Both the position numbers and the translations under genes were made by a program. Shown here piece by piece: positions 14,101 through 26,902 of a DNA stretch of 64,000 bases (within the stretch, counting starts at the first letter, position 1; every line of letters begins with the position of its first letter). The notes under the pieces are model-generated. The model saw only the letters and a list, made by a program, of their open reading frames with translations. It ran no database searches and was not told where the DNA came from. The DNA is from Sitta carolinensis (lineage: Eukaryota; Chordata; Aves; Passeriformes; Sittidae), in assembly GCA_032173965.1 (NCBI GenBank), contig CM063287.1, positions 7,321,859 to 7,385,858 on the forward strand, read 5' to 3'.

Positions 14101-17100
14101 TAAATCCTGTTAATTAATAGAGAAATCTGACATAACTGACAATTTAGAAGTTATTTATATGTTATGCTGTTTGCATGCTCAATGTGTGCTCTCAATAATA
14201 ACAGTCAATTGGAAGGACTAAATTTGCTGATTAAAACAGGTGAAGCTCTGTTGAAGTCAGTCCAAGTCTGTATATTTGCAGGAGTGTTTCACTTTGGATT
14301 CACTAAAGGAGATTTTTCCCTTTTGCATGTATAATCAGCATGTTGGAAAAAACCTAAAGAAGATAACAACAGATTTGATTCAAAACAGTAATGAATGAGG
14401 GGTGATGTCTTAAAAAAACAAATATTTGCTCTGGTCTGTAAAACAAGGAGGATTCCAAATATACTTGGAGTTTCTGCCTCTCCCTATATTGTTAGAAAAT
14501 TCTGCTGCATTTTTGTGGCGACAGAGCTCTCATGTTGCCAATGCTGCAGAGTCTATTGATGAATGGTCCCTGTCATTTTACCTACCAGTTTTTTCAACAA
14601 TATTTAGCTAAGTCGTATAGAAATAACTTTAAAGGATTATTTGGGGTTCAAGGTGACATTCTGCTTTGACAGTGTCTTTTTCCTGCTTGCAGTCAGTTTA
14701 ACTGGTTAGGAATGCTGGGGCAAGGTGTCAAAGCTAATCCCTCCTGCTCTCTGTCTCTCGTTCATTAGAGGGAGCACTGGCTTCCTGGAGCTTTCCCTTT
14801 CCCTTTTTGTCCGGGATTCACCACTTGGAGTGAACTTGAAACATTTGATTTCACTTGTCTCCATCACAGAGCTGTGAGCTTTGCCTTGCTGCATACTACA
14901 GTATCACATGGGAAGTGGTAACATCCATGCACGTTTATGGTGTTTTTGCTGCAGACAAGTCACATGTTCTAGAGGACCATGGCTAGATGTGGTTGTTTCT
15001 AAGGGGATTTTCCACATTACTCCTCAGTTTCTTTCTCTTCTGTCTCACTCCTCTAGAGGCTCCTTTTCAAGTGTGTGCAGAGAGCCTGAGCAGCAGCACT
15101 GGCTTATTAGACCCTGCTTATTCTGCACCAGAGGCTTCAAATTTGGCTGTGGGCTTCAGCCAGACTGGCACAGAATTCATGTTCTCTCTCAAAATCTGGG
15201 AGTTTTGGTGGAAACAGAATTTTGTCAGTAGTAAAACATATTCTCCCAGCATCCAGGGGTTGTTCTCTGGTTCTCTGTATTGATTTTTTTCCCCAATTTG
15301 GCAGTCTTCTAATCAAAAGAAGAACAAGATTGTACTTTTGTGCTTATTGTTTCTACTATCCTCCTAGTGCCACATATCACATCTTTCACTGTAATATAAT
15401 TAACTTAAATAGTGCAGTTCAATTTATAAAGATACTTTCCAGCAAGCTAGGTGTCTATTAAAATCTTCTCCAGTTCAACTGGGATTTATGTATCAGCCAT
15501 GTTGTTCGTTTAGTGGTGGATATTTGACTAATTGAAATCTGTCACAATGAAGAGCTTTCCTTAGCTGGGCTATGTTAGAGAGCCCAGGAAGGCTGAGGCA
15601 GGGTCAAAAGTGAACACAATAGATGGAAATTTTTGAGGGCTAACAGAAACTCTTGATTCGTTATCCAAAATGCTCGGACGATTTTTATTCTCTTCTTAAT
15701 AAGCATTGTGGTTATTTTTATCAGATCAAAATTGTTTCTTCAGTATCTTGGAACACCTCAGCTCTTTTTTGTTGATCTGGAGTGATGTAGAAAATTATCA
15801 AATTTGGATTCACATTTATTTTGCTCCTTTGGGGTTTATTCATCACTGTCAACTGCAACTACTGGAAGGCTGTGTAGGGATATAAAAGGGTAGGTGGGGA
15901 AAATAATCTTCCCTTTCCTCTATGGTGGCTGTATGGCAAACCTCTCTTCCTAATGATTTCTAGGAAATTTCTGGTGTTCTCTAAGTAATTCTTAAAGCTC
16001 TTGCTTTGAGTTCCTCCACAGTGAGAGAACCTGGTACTCTAGAGAAAAACACGTTCTCCTTCCTGCTGCTCTTATTTGGGATCTAATGTAGGTTCCTCTT
16101 GTTAACAGTGGACCTAAACCAAATCTCTGCATCTCTTGGAGCCTTAAAAGCCTTTCATACTTCGTCGATTTTCTTACATTCAGTGACTGGTGGCTGTAAA
16201 CTGATTAACTCCTATGAAACTCTTGTTTACATGGAAGGTTTCACCAGCACAATTTTTATGAAGGACTTACTAAATGATGAAAAGACTCTTTAAGAAGTGA
16301 TTTGTCAAATGTCATAGGTTTTCCAATGCATCAATACCACAATTCTCATCAGGAGTCTTGCTTTTAATGTTCTGTGTTGCTCCTGGAGCAATCAGCCTCT
16401 CCTGTTGGGTGTAGCACCATGCTCAGAGGAGCTCAGGTGGACAAGGCAGATGCCAAGAGCTTTGTGGCTCACTCGCGCTTCTCCACTCCTGGCCTGCTTT
16501 GAAGCAAAACCCTTCTGTCATTGTAACTGAAAAATCAGAGATTTTTCTCTTATGTTGCAATGTAAGCTGAATTCCCAGCTCAATATTTTCATAGTATTGA
16601 AGCTGGACAGCTTAACACATCCAAACAGATTAATTTGGAAATCGTATGTAACAGTTTGCTTGTGTATTTTCATTCTGTTTTGAAACCCAAACATATTTCA
16701 AAAATGTTACAATTTTCTGGGGAGCTGAAGGTCTGAATTTTGATTAGTTCTGATGCAGAGAGCATCTGTGGCTTGGTGTGTTCTGCTGCAGGATTATCCC
16801 CGTAACTCTGTACCCCAGTTGTAACATTGATAGCTCTGCTCAGTGCTCAGGCAGCTTCTGTCCTGAAAATGCAGCCGGGCTGTTTTCAGCTGAAGTAATC
16901 ACATGCAGAAGTTCATTATCATTTTTAATAAAGAGAATTGAAGTTTGACAAGCTAAAAAATTATTCATTAGAGTTTCCCTCAGAAGCTTCCCAGTATCAG
17001 CAAAGGAGATAGGGAAGAAAAGAGTTTATTCATTTTAATGGGATTACAGATTTCTCCTGAGTATCTGGGGTTAAACTTGCAAAAAGAAAATTAAATTGTG

Positions 17101-18915
17101 AATTTTTCTTTTATTATCTTTCCAAGAGAAAAAGCATCTTGCAATAGTCTGTGCTCTATATTCTATGTATGAAAAGTCAGCAAACGGGCAGTAAACAATC
17201 AAAAAATGTTGATCTCTGGACTGATGTTTTGTTCCTCGTGCTGTAGTGTGCCTTTTGTTCCCTGAGGCAGGCAGGCTCACCGACACAGGTACTGTGGGCC
17301 AGGGACACGGAGAGGAGTGGCAATAGTCTGTTCAAATGGAAAACAAAACACCTTGGAAGTGGATGTGTCTTTTACCCCAGTCCTGGCACGCTGGGTTGCA
17401 CATTTCTCATGTATGCTCCAGGGTTGCACTGATGATGTGATCTGCTGCTTTTCTCAGAATCACTTCTGTTTAGCTGGAAAAGTGCAACGGGTCACCATGG
17501 AGGCTGCTGGCCTGCTGCAATCCATCCTTTCCTCTTCGCTGTGTTAGACGTTGGTCAAAGAGGTTTTTATCATTTAATGCCAAAGGTAGGCATCCCCTCA
17601 CAGCCCCTCAGGGCTCTGCTTGTGTTTCTAGTGCTGAATGTCCCCAGGTCCCAAGCCAGCAAGTGTTCACCTTCACCTTGCTGCTGGTGGCTTTGTGCTG
17701 GAGGGAGGGATGGTCAGTCCTGTCAGACCTGTTCAATGCCAGCAGGAGCAGCCCGTGGTGGAGGGGTCGGGAGCTGAACAAGAGACCTTCTTTCTTATGC
17801 CTGAGCATCCCAGAAATAAGTGACACACTCCTTTTGAGAGGGGAGGAGATTCACAAGATAGCAGTCATAAAAAAAAGAGAAACTCTGTTTTGGTAACTAG
17901 GGTTACCATATTTTAGTTGGGTTTGTTTTGGCTTAGTTTGGTAACCATGTGTCACTGTTCTGGGACTGAGATGTAATCAGTAAGCAGCCCCTGGTAGCAG
18001 GGACCTGCAAGACTGAATAAATCAGCTCATTTAAAAGCTATGCACTGTGCTGTGAATTGAAAACATGCTCAGCTGCCTGTTTGCTCTGGATCCTGACTGG
18101 CTTGGTTGTAATACCAGAATCATAAGCCTGTTTTGTTTTGATTCTGCAGAGGGTGGAAAAAGAGAGACAACAGGAGAAGGCAGGAACTGTTTGTTATTTA
18201 TGACCATATGTCATTGTACTAGCTATGCAGAAACCAGAACAGTGACTTTAGAAGGAAAAATTTGAAAAGGATTTAATTAATTCCTCCCTCCCTCTGTTTT
18301 ATCTCTGTCTGGAAAGAGCTGGCCTGTGTGGCTTTTATATGGCTCTGTGCAGGATCAGGTGCCAAACTCTGGTAATTAAAATTGGGAGTGAGGAGGATGT
18401 GGTAAGACAAGAAGCCATTTTTTTTTTGGCATGCACCTCTGTTACAGTATTATAAAAATAATTTGCTCACAATTTTTTCCAATTTTTCAAAGCTTCAAAA
18501 TCCCCTTCTAACCACCTCCTTACAAGGGGAGAAGAAAAAGAAAGGCAAAATTTCACACATTAATTATCTTCTTCAAACTAGCACATTGCTTCAGAGCCTG
18601 TTCTCATTACAGCCAGTTTTAAGATGATGTGGTTTCAATGATGTGTAAATCTAGAGATTCTGAAGGGGAAGTGTCGCTACTGTGAGCTGTTCATGTCTGT
18701 AACTGCCACACCCTGCTGTGCAGGGTGTTCCAAAGAAACTGTCACTGAAAAGCTGGTAAGCTAAATTAGTGGTGTTCCATAATCAATAGGAAAAAGGTAA
18801 GGAGAATTTGTGCTACTTTATGTCAAGAATTTGAAAGAAACAAAGATTTGTTCCTGAAGATAAATTCAGGCTAAAATGATACAGGATAAAATCAAACAGT
18901 CGCAGAAGCACTTAC

Positions 18916-18992
18916 CTGCACTCCACCATTTCTCTTAAAATGGCTTTTGGTACTATTTGTGGACAGTCTAAACAATAGTCACCATCATCGAT
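18916..18992 (-). CDS. Candidate internal coding exon, gene unknown
   Basis: On the minus strand a pyrimidine tract of about 22 nt runs into CAAG, followed by a 77-nt segment and then the strong donor CAG|GTAAGTGC. Two of the three frames are closed by stops. The open one starts on the first exon base (acceptor phase 0) and ends in phase 2. It reads 25 codons beginning IDDGDYCLDCPQ and ending LREMVEC, so it has three cysteines, two of them in a C-x-x-C pair. The exon is too short to name a domain; a cysteine-rich extracellular or metal-binding segment is possible but is a guess. No partner exon in compatible phase was found in the window, so introns of more than about 18 kb would be needed on one side and more than 45 kb on the other. 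The splice sites and single open frame are seen directly; that it is a real exon is inference. Chance is the main alternative. Confidence 0.45.
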
Positions 18993-21900
18993 CTTGAAGG
19001 GAGAAGGAAAAAGAGCCTGTATATTTAAAATGCATTAATAGTATACAAATATATCCTTTATACTGTATCCCAGCATAGCCATTTGCTATGTTTTATCTGT
19101 GGGAACCACTCCAAACTCTGAGTGTCTGTCTGACTAAAAGCCCTTTGCTGCACAATATAGCTAAAGAAAGCCAGATCAAGCTATTCTGTGAAGAATTTCT
19201 TATTCTAGTAAGTAAAAGTCTGCTGAGTATGTGAAAGGATGGAAACAGCAGTTTGGTCTCCCAGCCCACTAATTTCCAGTCCACCATATGGGGATTTTAA
19301 TGTAATAGCATTATAGGCAGGCAGGGAATTCGTCCTCCACATGTAGGGTGGCTGCTGTTTGCACAGTTTATGCAAAACCCCGAATTCATTTAAAGGGAGA
19401 AGGATATCCTGGTTACATAGAGAGGGTAAGTCTAGACATTGCTGAAGAGAAAGCATCAGCACAAGTAGCTTTAATTACCCCCAACTATTTTTGTCTCATT
19501 CTGCAGCCTTTCCTAAAAAATGTTTTACAAGAAGAGTTCTTCAGATGCTCAATACATTGTAATATTGAAATTCATATTCATATGAAATTTGTCACAGCTT
19601 CGACACCCTAATGAGCTATTCAGAAAGCACAATCAAGTCATGTTTACAGTGTTTTTATTGGCATTCTGCTGGGAGTTACAAGGTGCTTGACAGCTTTTCT
19701 CTCCTCCAAGTTGTCCTTTTTCCTGTTTAATAAACACTGATTTGTGTCTCCAGCCAGCAGAGCTTAGTGTACTGAAGCAGCTACTGTGACAGCATCGTTT
19801 TGCTTTATCGTGATGAGAAAGTGTCCTTTGCAGACAGTCCCGGGATTGCTCAGGGAGACAGAAGGGACACAATGGGTGCGGAGGGGGAGGGCAGAACTCC
19901 TGTGTGCTCAGCCCGTTGCTGATTCCCTCCAGGACTGCTCTGTGCTTCGCTGCTTGTGAAGGGCAAGGGCTATAATTCAATGTATTAGGTAGATAAGTGG
20001 CTTTGCAGGATTAAAGTAGTTATTTAGCCATGTAGCAGGAGAGCCAAAATGTCGCCTTGCCTTCCTCCTGGAGATGGACAACATGTATCTGTTGATGGAA
20101 GAGTGTTGAGGTCCTTGCTGAGATGATGTGGGTGAAGTTTTTCTAGTTGGACCCTAGAGAAACAGAAAGTGTGTTTGGAGGCTACTGTAAATGGACCTTC
20201 TTGGTCTCTGACATGAAATGAAAGCTCTAAGGAGATTTACATGGGAATAAAGTTGTGATAGAGGTATTAAACCTCAGAGGCAAATCCCACTCATGAATTT
20301 GATGGTTTTTGTCAACTGAACTTGCTGTGTGTGCCAGAACTTCTCACCACCTTGTCTTAACAGGGATCTCAGGACTTTGACCCATTCTGGTCATAAAGTC
20401 AAAGGCAAGGGAAAAAGTAGGAAATGGCGTGGGGAAAAAAAAAAAAAAGTGTGTTTTCAGAAGATATGTGCAACAACGTTGTCCCTGTTTTTCCTTACTT
20501 ATAGCACTTGCTGATTTCTTTAAATGGAAGGTTTAGCTTTGTAGTAAGGGATGCATGTGTACCTTTTCATCTGATGTCTCACCCTGTCTGATTGCTTCAA
20601 AGGTGTGCTATTCCTTGGACTGGTACCTAAAATGAATCAAATGTAACAGGAAGAATGGACCAACACAGGTGTGTTGATCTCAAGCAGGTATTTCTCCTGG
20701 GAACACGCACATCCTCTTCATAATGTGCATTATTGCCGGGGGCATTCGCCCCCAAAGTTTGTCTGTTTCTCTCTGCCCAAGCAGACAGTGGGAGTGCTGG
20801 GGCACCAAAGAGCCTGGTAAGCCAAAGAGCCTAGATTTACATCAATGTAAGAAGGGTTTCTCAAATCAAGATCTGAAAAGAGTGAAAACAAAAAACACTC
20901 AAAGCCCTACAGACCATTAAGCGTAGTAGGAGAGCAGTTCACTGAGGAACAGTTCACCAAGCAAACATGTGCACTGCATGCATCTGGCAGTAAATGAGAG
21001 AGAAATTGCTTCCCTTCATGCTACATCCCTCTCCCCTCTGCCTTACTTTTTGAAGCACAGGACCCGTGAAGAATGTCATTGGTTTAGCAAGAAATAGTTC
21101 TGATCCATGGCAAATAAAAAAACCTCAGTGTATTCTCCCCCACGTGTGGTAGAGATGGATGGAATGCATGGGGCAATGCAAGCCTGCTTTCTCTGTCTCC
21201 TAAATCTACCAGTCCGAGCATTCATTCTGAGATAAGCCAGTGAGTTTTACAGAAACCTAAGCACATGGGAACATGCTGTCCTGTGGAGTGACAGGCAGGC
21301 GATGAAATCCCCAGAACATGCTTTTGCAGAGATTGGTTCCTTGGTGCAATCTGACAACTTCATCAAACAGCATTTTGAAATATCACCAGAGGAGATGTTG
21401 TCCTTTGCCTCCTCTACATGGGCAAAAAAATTTTAAAAAGTTTCATTTGCTTTCTACGGTGACACCTTGCTAGTTGTAAATGCAAAATTTCCAGTCTGTA
21501 ATTCACAGCCTTAAAAACATTCTCCCTGTGTTGTGTTGCCAGCTCTAGATAGGGCGGTGTGACATGCCAGGAACAGCTGGCTGTCAAATGGTGGTCAAAA
21601 GACTTGTGAGTGAGAAATAGCTTTAAAGTGACCCAGGCAAGGCCAGGGGTCAGTCAGTTTGTGTTGAGTTGTTATTATGTGATGTACTCTACCCAAGTAC
21701 TGTGTCTGTCACCTGCAGTGACAATCCCCTGTTTACTGAGGAATATTTTCATAGAGGTTTTGGAATATGCAGGATTAATTTCAAATTCCCTTTTTTTCAA
21801 AGAAACTTTCTGCTCTCCAGACCTTTATGAATTCTCTTCTAAGCTTAGCTGAAAAGGAAGACAGTGCTTTCTTGAAGAACCAGCGTGTATTGGACTGTCA

Positions 21901-23153
21901 AGCAACTGAAACAGCTTCTGCTCTGAGCTGTGCCTCTGCTGAAGTTACTGGTGCTGCAGAAAGCCCTGCTGAACGGGGCATGTACCTGCTCTGCCACACT
22001 GCAGGTCACTGTCCAGCACATCAACCACTCCACCTTTGGGGTCTAAATGGACCTAATATGTTCTATTATGTTCTGTTCAGCTGAGAGGAACACTGCTGCT
22101 GCCACTTAGTCAAGTGTTGTCCAGACAGCAGACAGTCAAAAATGCTGCAAGGCTTCCTTTAGTGGCACAGCGTGTAGTGTAGTGATCAGAATGTGAGGAA
22201 TGTTATTTATTATTTGAATCTACAGCTCATAGTTCAGGTGGCTTTATGCTCACTAGAAAGCAAGTTTCAGGGGATAAAGAGACACCAGGAGTCTCACACA
22301 GTTTGTGAAATCCTGCCATAATTCAAAGTTACACCATGGCTGATTCCCATTTATCCAGGTCCACAGGTTTCTTTTTGTTTTATCTCATTGTTCACAGGGG
22401 TGCATAACTGTACATTTGAGAAATAATTTGGACTTGACTTTTGGCAAGTCTTCCAGAAATACACTTAAGTGTGTTATCCTGTACTGCTACCTTTTCAGAT
22501 TCTTGTGCCCTTATTTTGTTTGGAAGTAGTTTATTTAAGGCAGAAGTGACTCACCTAGCTGCTTCTTCCAGGAAAATATGAAATAAAACCAAAAGTTTTT
22601 TCAGGTATGCATATATGTTTTTAATATTTGGCCAGAAAGGAACAGTCTAAACATAGTAAGTGACAGATGCACTTTGTGTAGTCCTTCCACCCCAAACCAC
22701 TCTAGGATGCTACTAATGGCTTATGCAGCTATAAACAGCATTTTGCTTGATGAAGAATCAAGATTTGTGGAGATTACTAACTTTTTCCCTGTCTGGTGGG
22801 AGAGGAGAAGTTTTTCAGAGAGACAGCAGGTATTTTTGAAAGCAGAATCTACAAATGGATAAAGTTTTACCTTCTTTTCAGAAATAACTGAAGCACTTTG
22901 GCTAATATTGAAAGCAGCAACAATATTAAATTAAAACAACAAATGAGGCCAAGAGAGATGCCAGGAACATCATTCCAGATATTACATTTCTAGCTAAGCC
23001 CAGATGCAGATGCTCTAGAAAGCATCAGAAAAGGCCTACTTGTGTCATGATTTTGCCAGCCTCCTTTCCTCTTTCTTACACCTTTGCTTCTACTCTTGTC
23101 AGATGCATCCAGGTTGTAGATTCACAAACCAGTGAGTTTCAGGGGTCAAGAGA

Positions 23154-23176
23154 TTTTTTTTTTTTTTTTTTTTTTT
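23154..23176. repeat. Poly(T) tract, 23 nt
   Basis: Uninterrupted run of T. A further C-rich and A-rich simple sequence lies about 110 bp downstream. Confidence 0.95.
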
Positions 23177-23283
23177 GACTCTTTGGGATTGCCCAGTATT
23201 AATAATCCACTTTTTTTTTCTCTTCAGTCCAGTGAAACAGTGACCTTGTGAAGGAAAGGAGTGCTTAAAAAGAAATAAAGCAA

Positions 23284-23326
23284 CCCCTCCCCCCCCAAAA
23301 ACACCCTACCAAAACAAAAACCCCCA
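23284..23326. repeat. C/A-rich simple sequence
   Basis: Alternating runs of C (up to 8) and A with only a few other bases. Low complexity, no coding signal. Confidence 0.8.
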
Positions 23327-26300
23327 AGGCACTGACCTCTAATACATTTTGTAATATTTTATAGCATCTAAACCATTAAGAAAACAGTTTGGGAGTTTAA
23401 ACAAGCATAGAAAGGTGGAATACGTGCTAGTGAATTGCTTGGATTTTGACCCTTAAAATTCAGATTGTTAAGGATAAAGATAAATTTAAAACAGAATCTC
23501 ATTTTAAAGGAACCTGTCAAGATACTTTCCCATCATCTGTAAAACATCTCCCCTCAGGCTGTTTGTTATATAACAATACCCTAAGGATCTTGAAATTCAA
23601 ATCTGTTGTGACTTTGTTTTTGTTTTTTTTTTATTTTTTTAAATGGTTACTTCTATCTGTTAAATGTAGTCAATTTGTTTATTGTAGGGTAGTACAGAAA
23701 ATATCTCTGTTGTTTTAGTGTGATATATGATAAAGGAATTCTGAAGAACAAGTTTGAAAGGAAAACCTGGAGAAATAATGTGAAATCCTGTTTTAAAATT
23801 ATGGAAAATTGTAAAAATTACATATTTTAAATATATTCATATAATGTCTATATTAAATTATATAAATTCTGGGTTTTTTTCAGTATGCAAACACTTAAGT
23901 GAATTCATCAAAATATTGCTCTCTGGTATTGCTGAAATTAATCCAACACATGCTGTCAGTAAGCATTGTGTGTACTTGTACAGTTTGTGTGCCTGTGCTC
24001 ACATAAAGTAATCCACCTAATAGAACCTGAGAAAGCTGGAACAAAATGTCCTCTTTTGTCTTTGAAATTTCTCTGTTAGCTTCACTGAAATTGGCAGGCT
24101 CCCTCCCAAACTCCTTCTCTGCAGTCAGAACATATTACCTGTCAGGGGAAAAAAGAATCAAGCTGACTAATTCTGAAGGCAGTTTCAAGGATGCCATATG
24201 AAAAAGCTTATTTAACTTAGACATTATCAACAATACGTAGAAGGGTGTGATGTCATTTTCAAAATAAGTATTTCTCTTTGGTTTTCTGTGTGCCTAGTTA
24301 TCTTAAGTTCAGAAGCATACATATTATTTTAAAATTTTGCCCAGTGCATGTAGATATTTATATCTGAAATGGTAGAAAAGCTTTAATTTGATTGGTGGCA
24401 AAGAAGGAAGGGAGCTCAGGCTGGATCAGGCTTGCATGTCTGTATGACAAAGGGTGCAGGAGATTTAAGGGCAAATGCTTTGACTTGTTTGATTGAAAGA
24501 TAGAAAACAGAAGGAGAATTGGTTTTAAAGTGCTGTTAGGAGTGCTTGTGAGATGGTATTTCCATCTTACTCCTGAAATAAATAGGGACAACTAAATTTT
24601 AGTACGTAAACATCCTGGCTTTCACGCATGCAGTGATTTACTCTGTTTCCTAAATCACTTTATCACTTCGCTTTTTAAAATACTGAACCCAACTCGGATG
24701 TGGTGGGCTCTTCCCAGTGACAGCAATGTTCAGCTTATACATCAGCAGAAGCAGTCAACACTGGTCCCTGTTAGACTTTGCAATGCTGATCCCAAGAGAG
24801 CAGAGGCAGGAAGAGCCACAGCTTGAGTGAGCATCTCGGGGCTGGTGGGAGCTCTGGCTGGCCTGGCGTTGTCACAGAGGAACCCTGGGCAGCAATTCAG
24901 TCTTGTATCTGCACAGCTTCAGCAGCTTGTTGCACAGTGTCACGCTCAAACACTGACTTAATTTTTTAATAAGTCTCTTCCACAAAGTCACTGAGCTGTA
25001 GCAATGTTTGGATGGGCGTTTTTTAATGTAAAAAGCAGAAATTATGGTAACCACACTTTTTAACACCCATGAAAAGGAACCATGTCCTTCATTAGCTTAC
25101 ATTAGAAGTATCTTGCTAGCTCAAATATTTTATTTTAGCAACAATGTGGGGGGTTGAGTTATTTTTGCGTTTTTATTGGTGCCCATAATTATTTTTCCTT
25201 GGGTTTTGCTCATTTTTTCACCACTGGCCACAGCATGCTCGTTTGTTGCCTGCAGGTCACTTTGTAAATGAGACAGCTGTTCCGATTTGGACACAGAGTG
25301 GACAGCATCTCCCTGGCAACTGGAGCTGCACAAAGGCTGCCTGCATGGCTCTGCCCAATACTTTTGTTTCTTCCCTCATTTTAGTAGCCATCACCCACAT
25401 GGGAATGGACACTGCAGGATTAGGTAGGACATAATGAACAGACACATGGAATGGAACCTAAGCAGTGGCATGTTTTCATTTCCTGCACAATGGGGCCCTG
25501 ATATCCTTTCAAAGCTTTTTTTCGTTAAAAATGGATTCTTTTGTGCTCAAACACATATGAATGTGGATGGGTTTTGTTGTGTGTGTGAAAATATTCTCCA
25601 GGCTCGTGTCATCAGAGTAGGCTTGCTTTAGTTGCCTACAGCGTTGAAGCCAGAGAGCAGGAAGGCATGAGCTGCCTTTTTGAATAAGAGACCTTTATGC
25701 ACATGGATTATAATTTTGCTTTTATAATATTCTGTTAGACAAAATTAGCAGTTGTTTTTGTTGGCATAAACGGCTTTTGAATTATAGGAGACATCTCTCT
25801 TTCCTGACATCAGCATCCCCCCTGATGCCAGCTCCTTCGCTCACCAGTGAATCAGCAGCAAGTTAACATTTTAAAATGTTATTTCCTCACTGCGTGGACA
25901 CTGTCCAGACTGAGAGAGAAAATTTGAGGTCGTTTGTGAGCTTGGCATATAGTCTAGATACAGAAACAAGCTAGTTGTACCTGGAAAAATGTCTTAAAGA
26001 ACTGACTCTCCTTTTGCTCTCAGTGAAGCTATCAGTGAATCTTCTCCATTCTGCCCTCCCCTTCCTTCTGGGAACTTCCAGACGCAAGACTGGAGAGCAA
26101 ATATGTAGAAAGAAGTTACCATGGCTGTTGCCAAAGATCTGTGGTGGCTGCTCCCACAATGAACACCTTTCCTCTGGTCAGTTCAATTCTTTCTTCTCAT
26201 GGAGATTTGTCTTTTAGACATCCTTGAAAGCATTTTAGTTGCTTTTTTTCATCAGTCTGTATACAGTAGATGGGTTGCCTGGCTCTGGCTGTAATTGCTG

Positions 26301-26833
26301 GCAGATGCCTTGTTAGTTTAGGAGTGAAACATATACTACAGGAAAAAAGCCCTGCCGAGAATCCTTACCTAATGACCCAGCCTCTGCTAATTGCTTGCTA
26401 CTGCAAACAAGGCTTTCACTTGCCAGATACAGCGCTGAGTGGCGTAAAACCTGAACCAAAACCATACTCATGCAAGAAGATATTTTTGAGGGACGTGGAT
26501 AACAGCAAATGGCATGGAGAGCGCTGCCCTGACCCTTCACCCTTCTTGCCTTAGGTGTGATTATTCCTTTCTAGTGCAAGTGGGTGCTAATTACAGCTTT
26601 GTGGCCTCTCGGTGGTTGAGGGAAGCAGGGTCTTGTAGCTCTGCTGCCTACAGGGTATCTTTGCTCAGCACACGGGGCTTTTCTGTCAGGAAGAAGTAAG
26701 AAAAGAGATTTCCCTACAGTCATGAGGTCTCTGGCACGCCTGAAGGCATTGTACCGCTTTATTAGAGAACGGGAATAGAAAAGCAGCATGAGATGGAGAT
26801 GACTAATAACAACGGGAGCCCTCAGGCCTCGGG

Positions 26834-26902
26834 TTTTTTTGGGTTTTTTTTTTTTTTTGTTTTGTTTTGGTTTTTTTGGGGGTTTTTTTTTGTTTTTTTT
26901 TT
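26834..26902. repeat. T-rich/G-interrupted low-complexity tract
   Basis: About 70 bp of T runs separated by one to five G. It immediately follows a stretch with several CpG dinucleotides. On the minus strand it would read as an A-rich tract. Confidence 0.9.

Larger units (their letters stand above)
1..18915. other. Non-coding block (intron or intergenic)
   Basis: No supported gene. All open frames are short, start at arbitrary codons and have no recognisable domain or splice framing. The block is AT-rich and CpG-poor and contains an A-rich low-complexity tract near 1.05 kb plus three poly(T) tracts, listed separately. If the exon candidate at 18.9 kb is real, this block lies downstream of it on the minus strand and could be intron. 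Confidence 0.6.
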
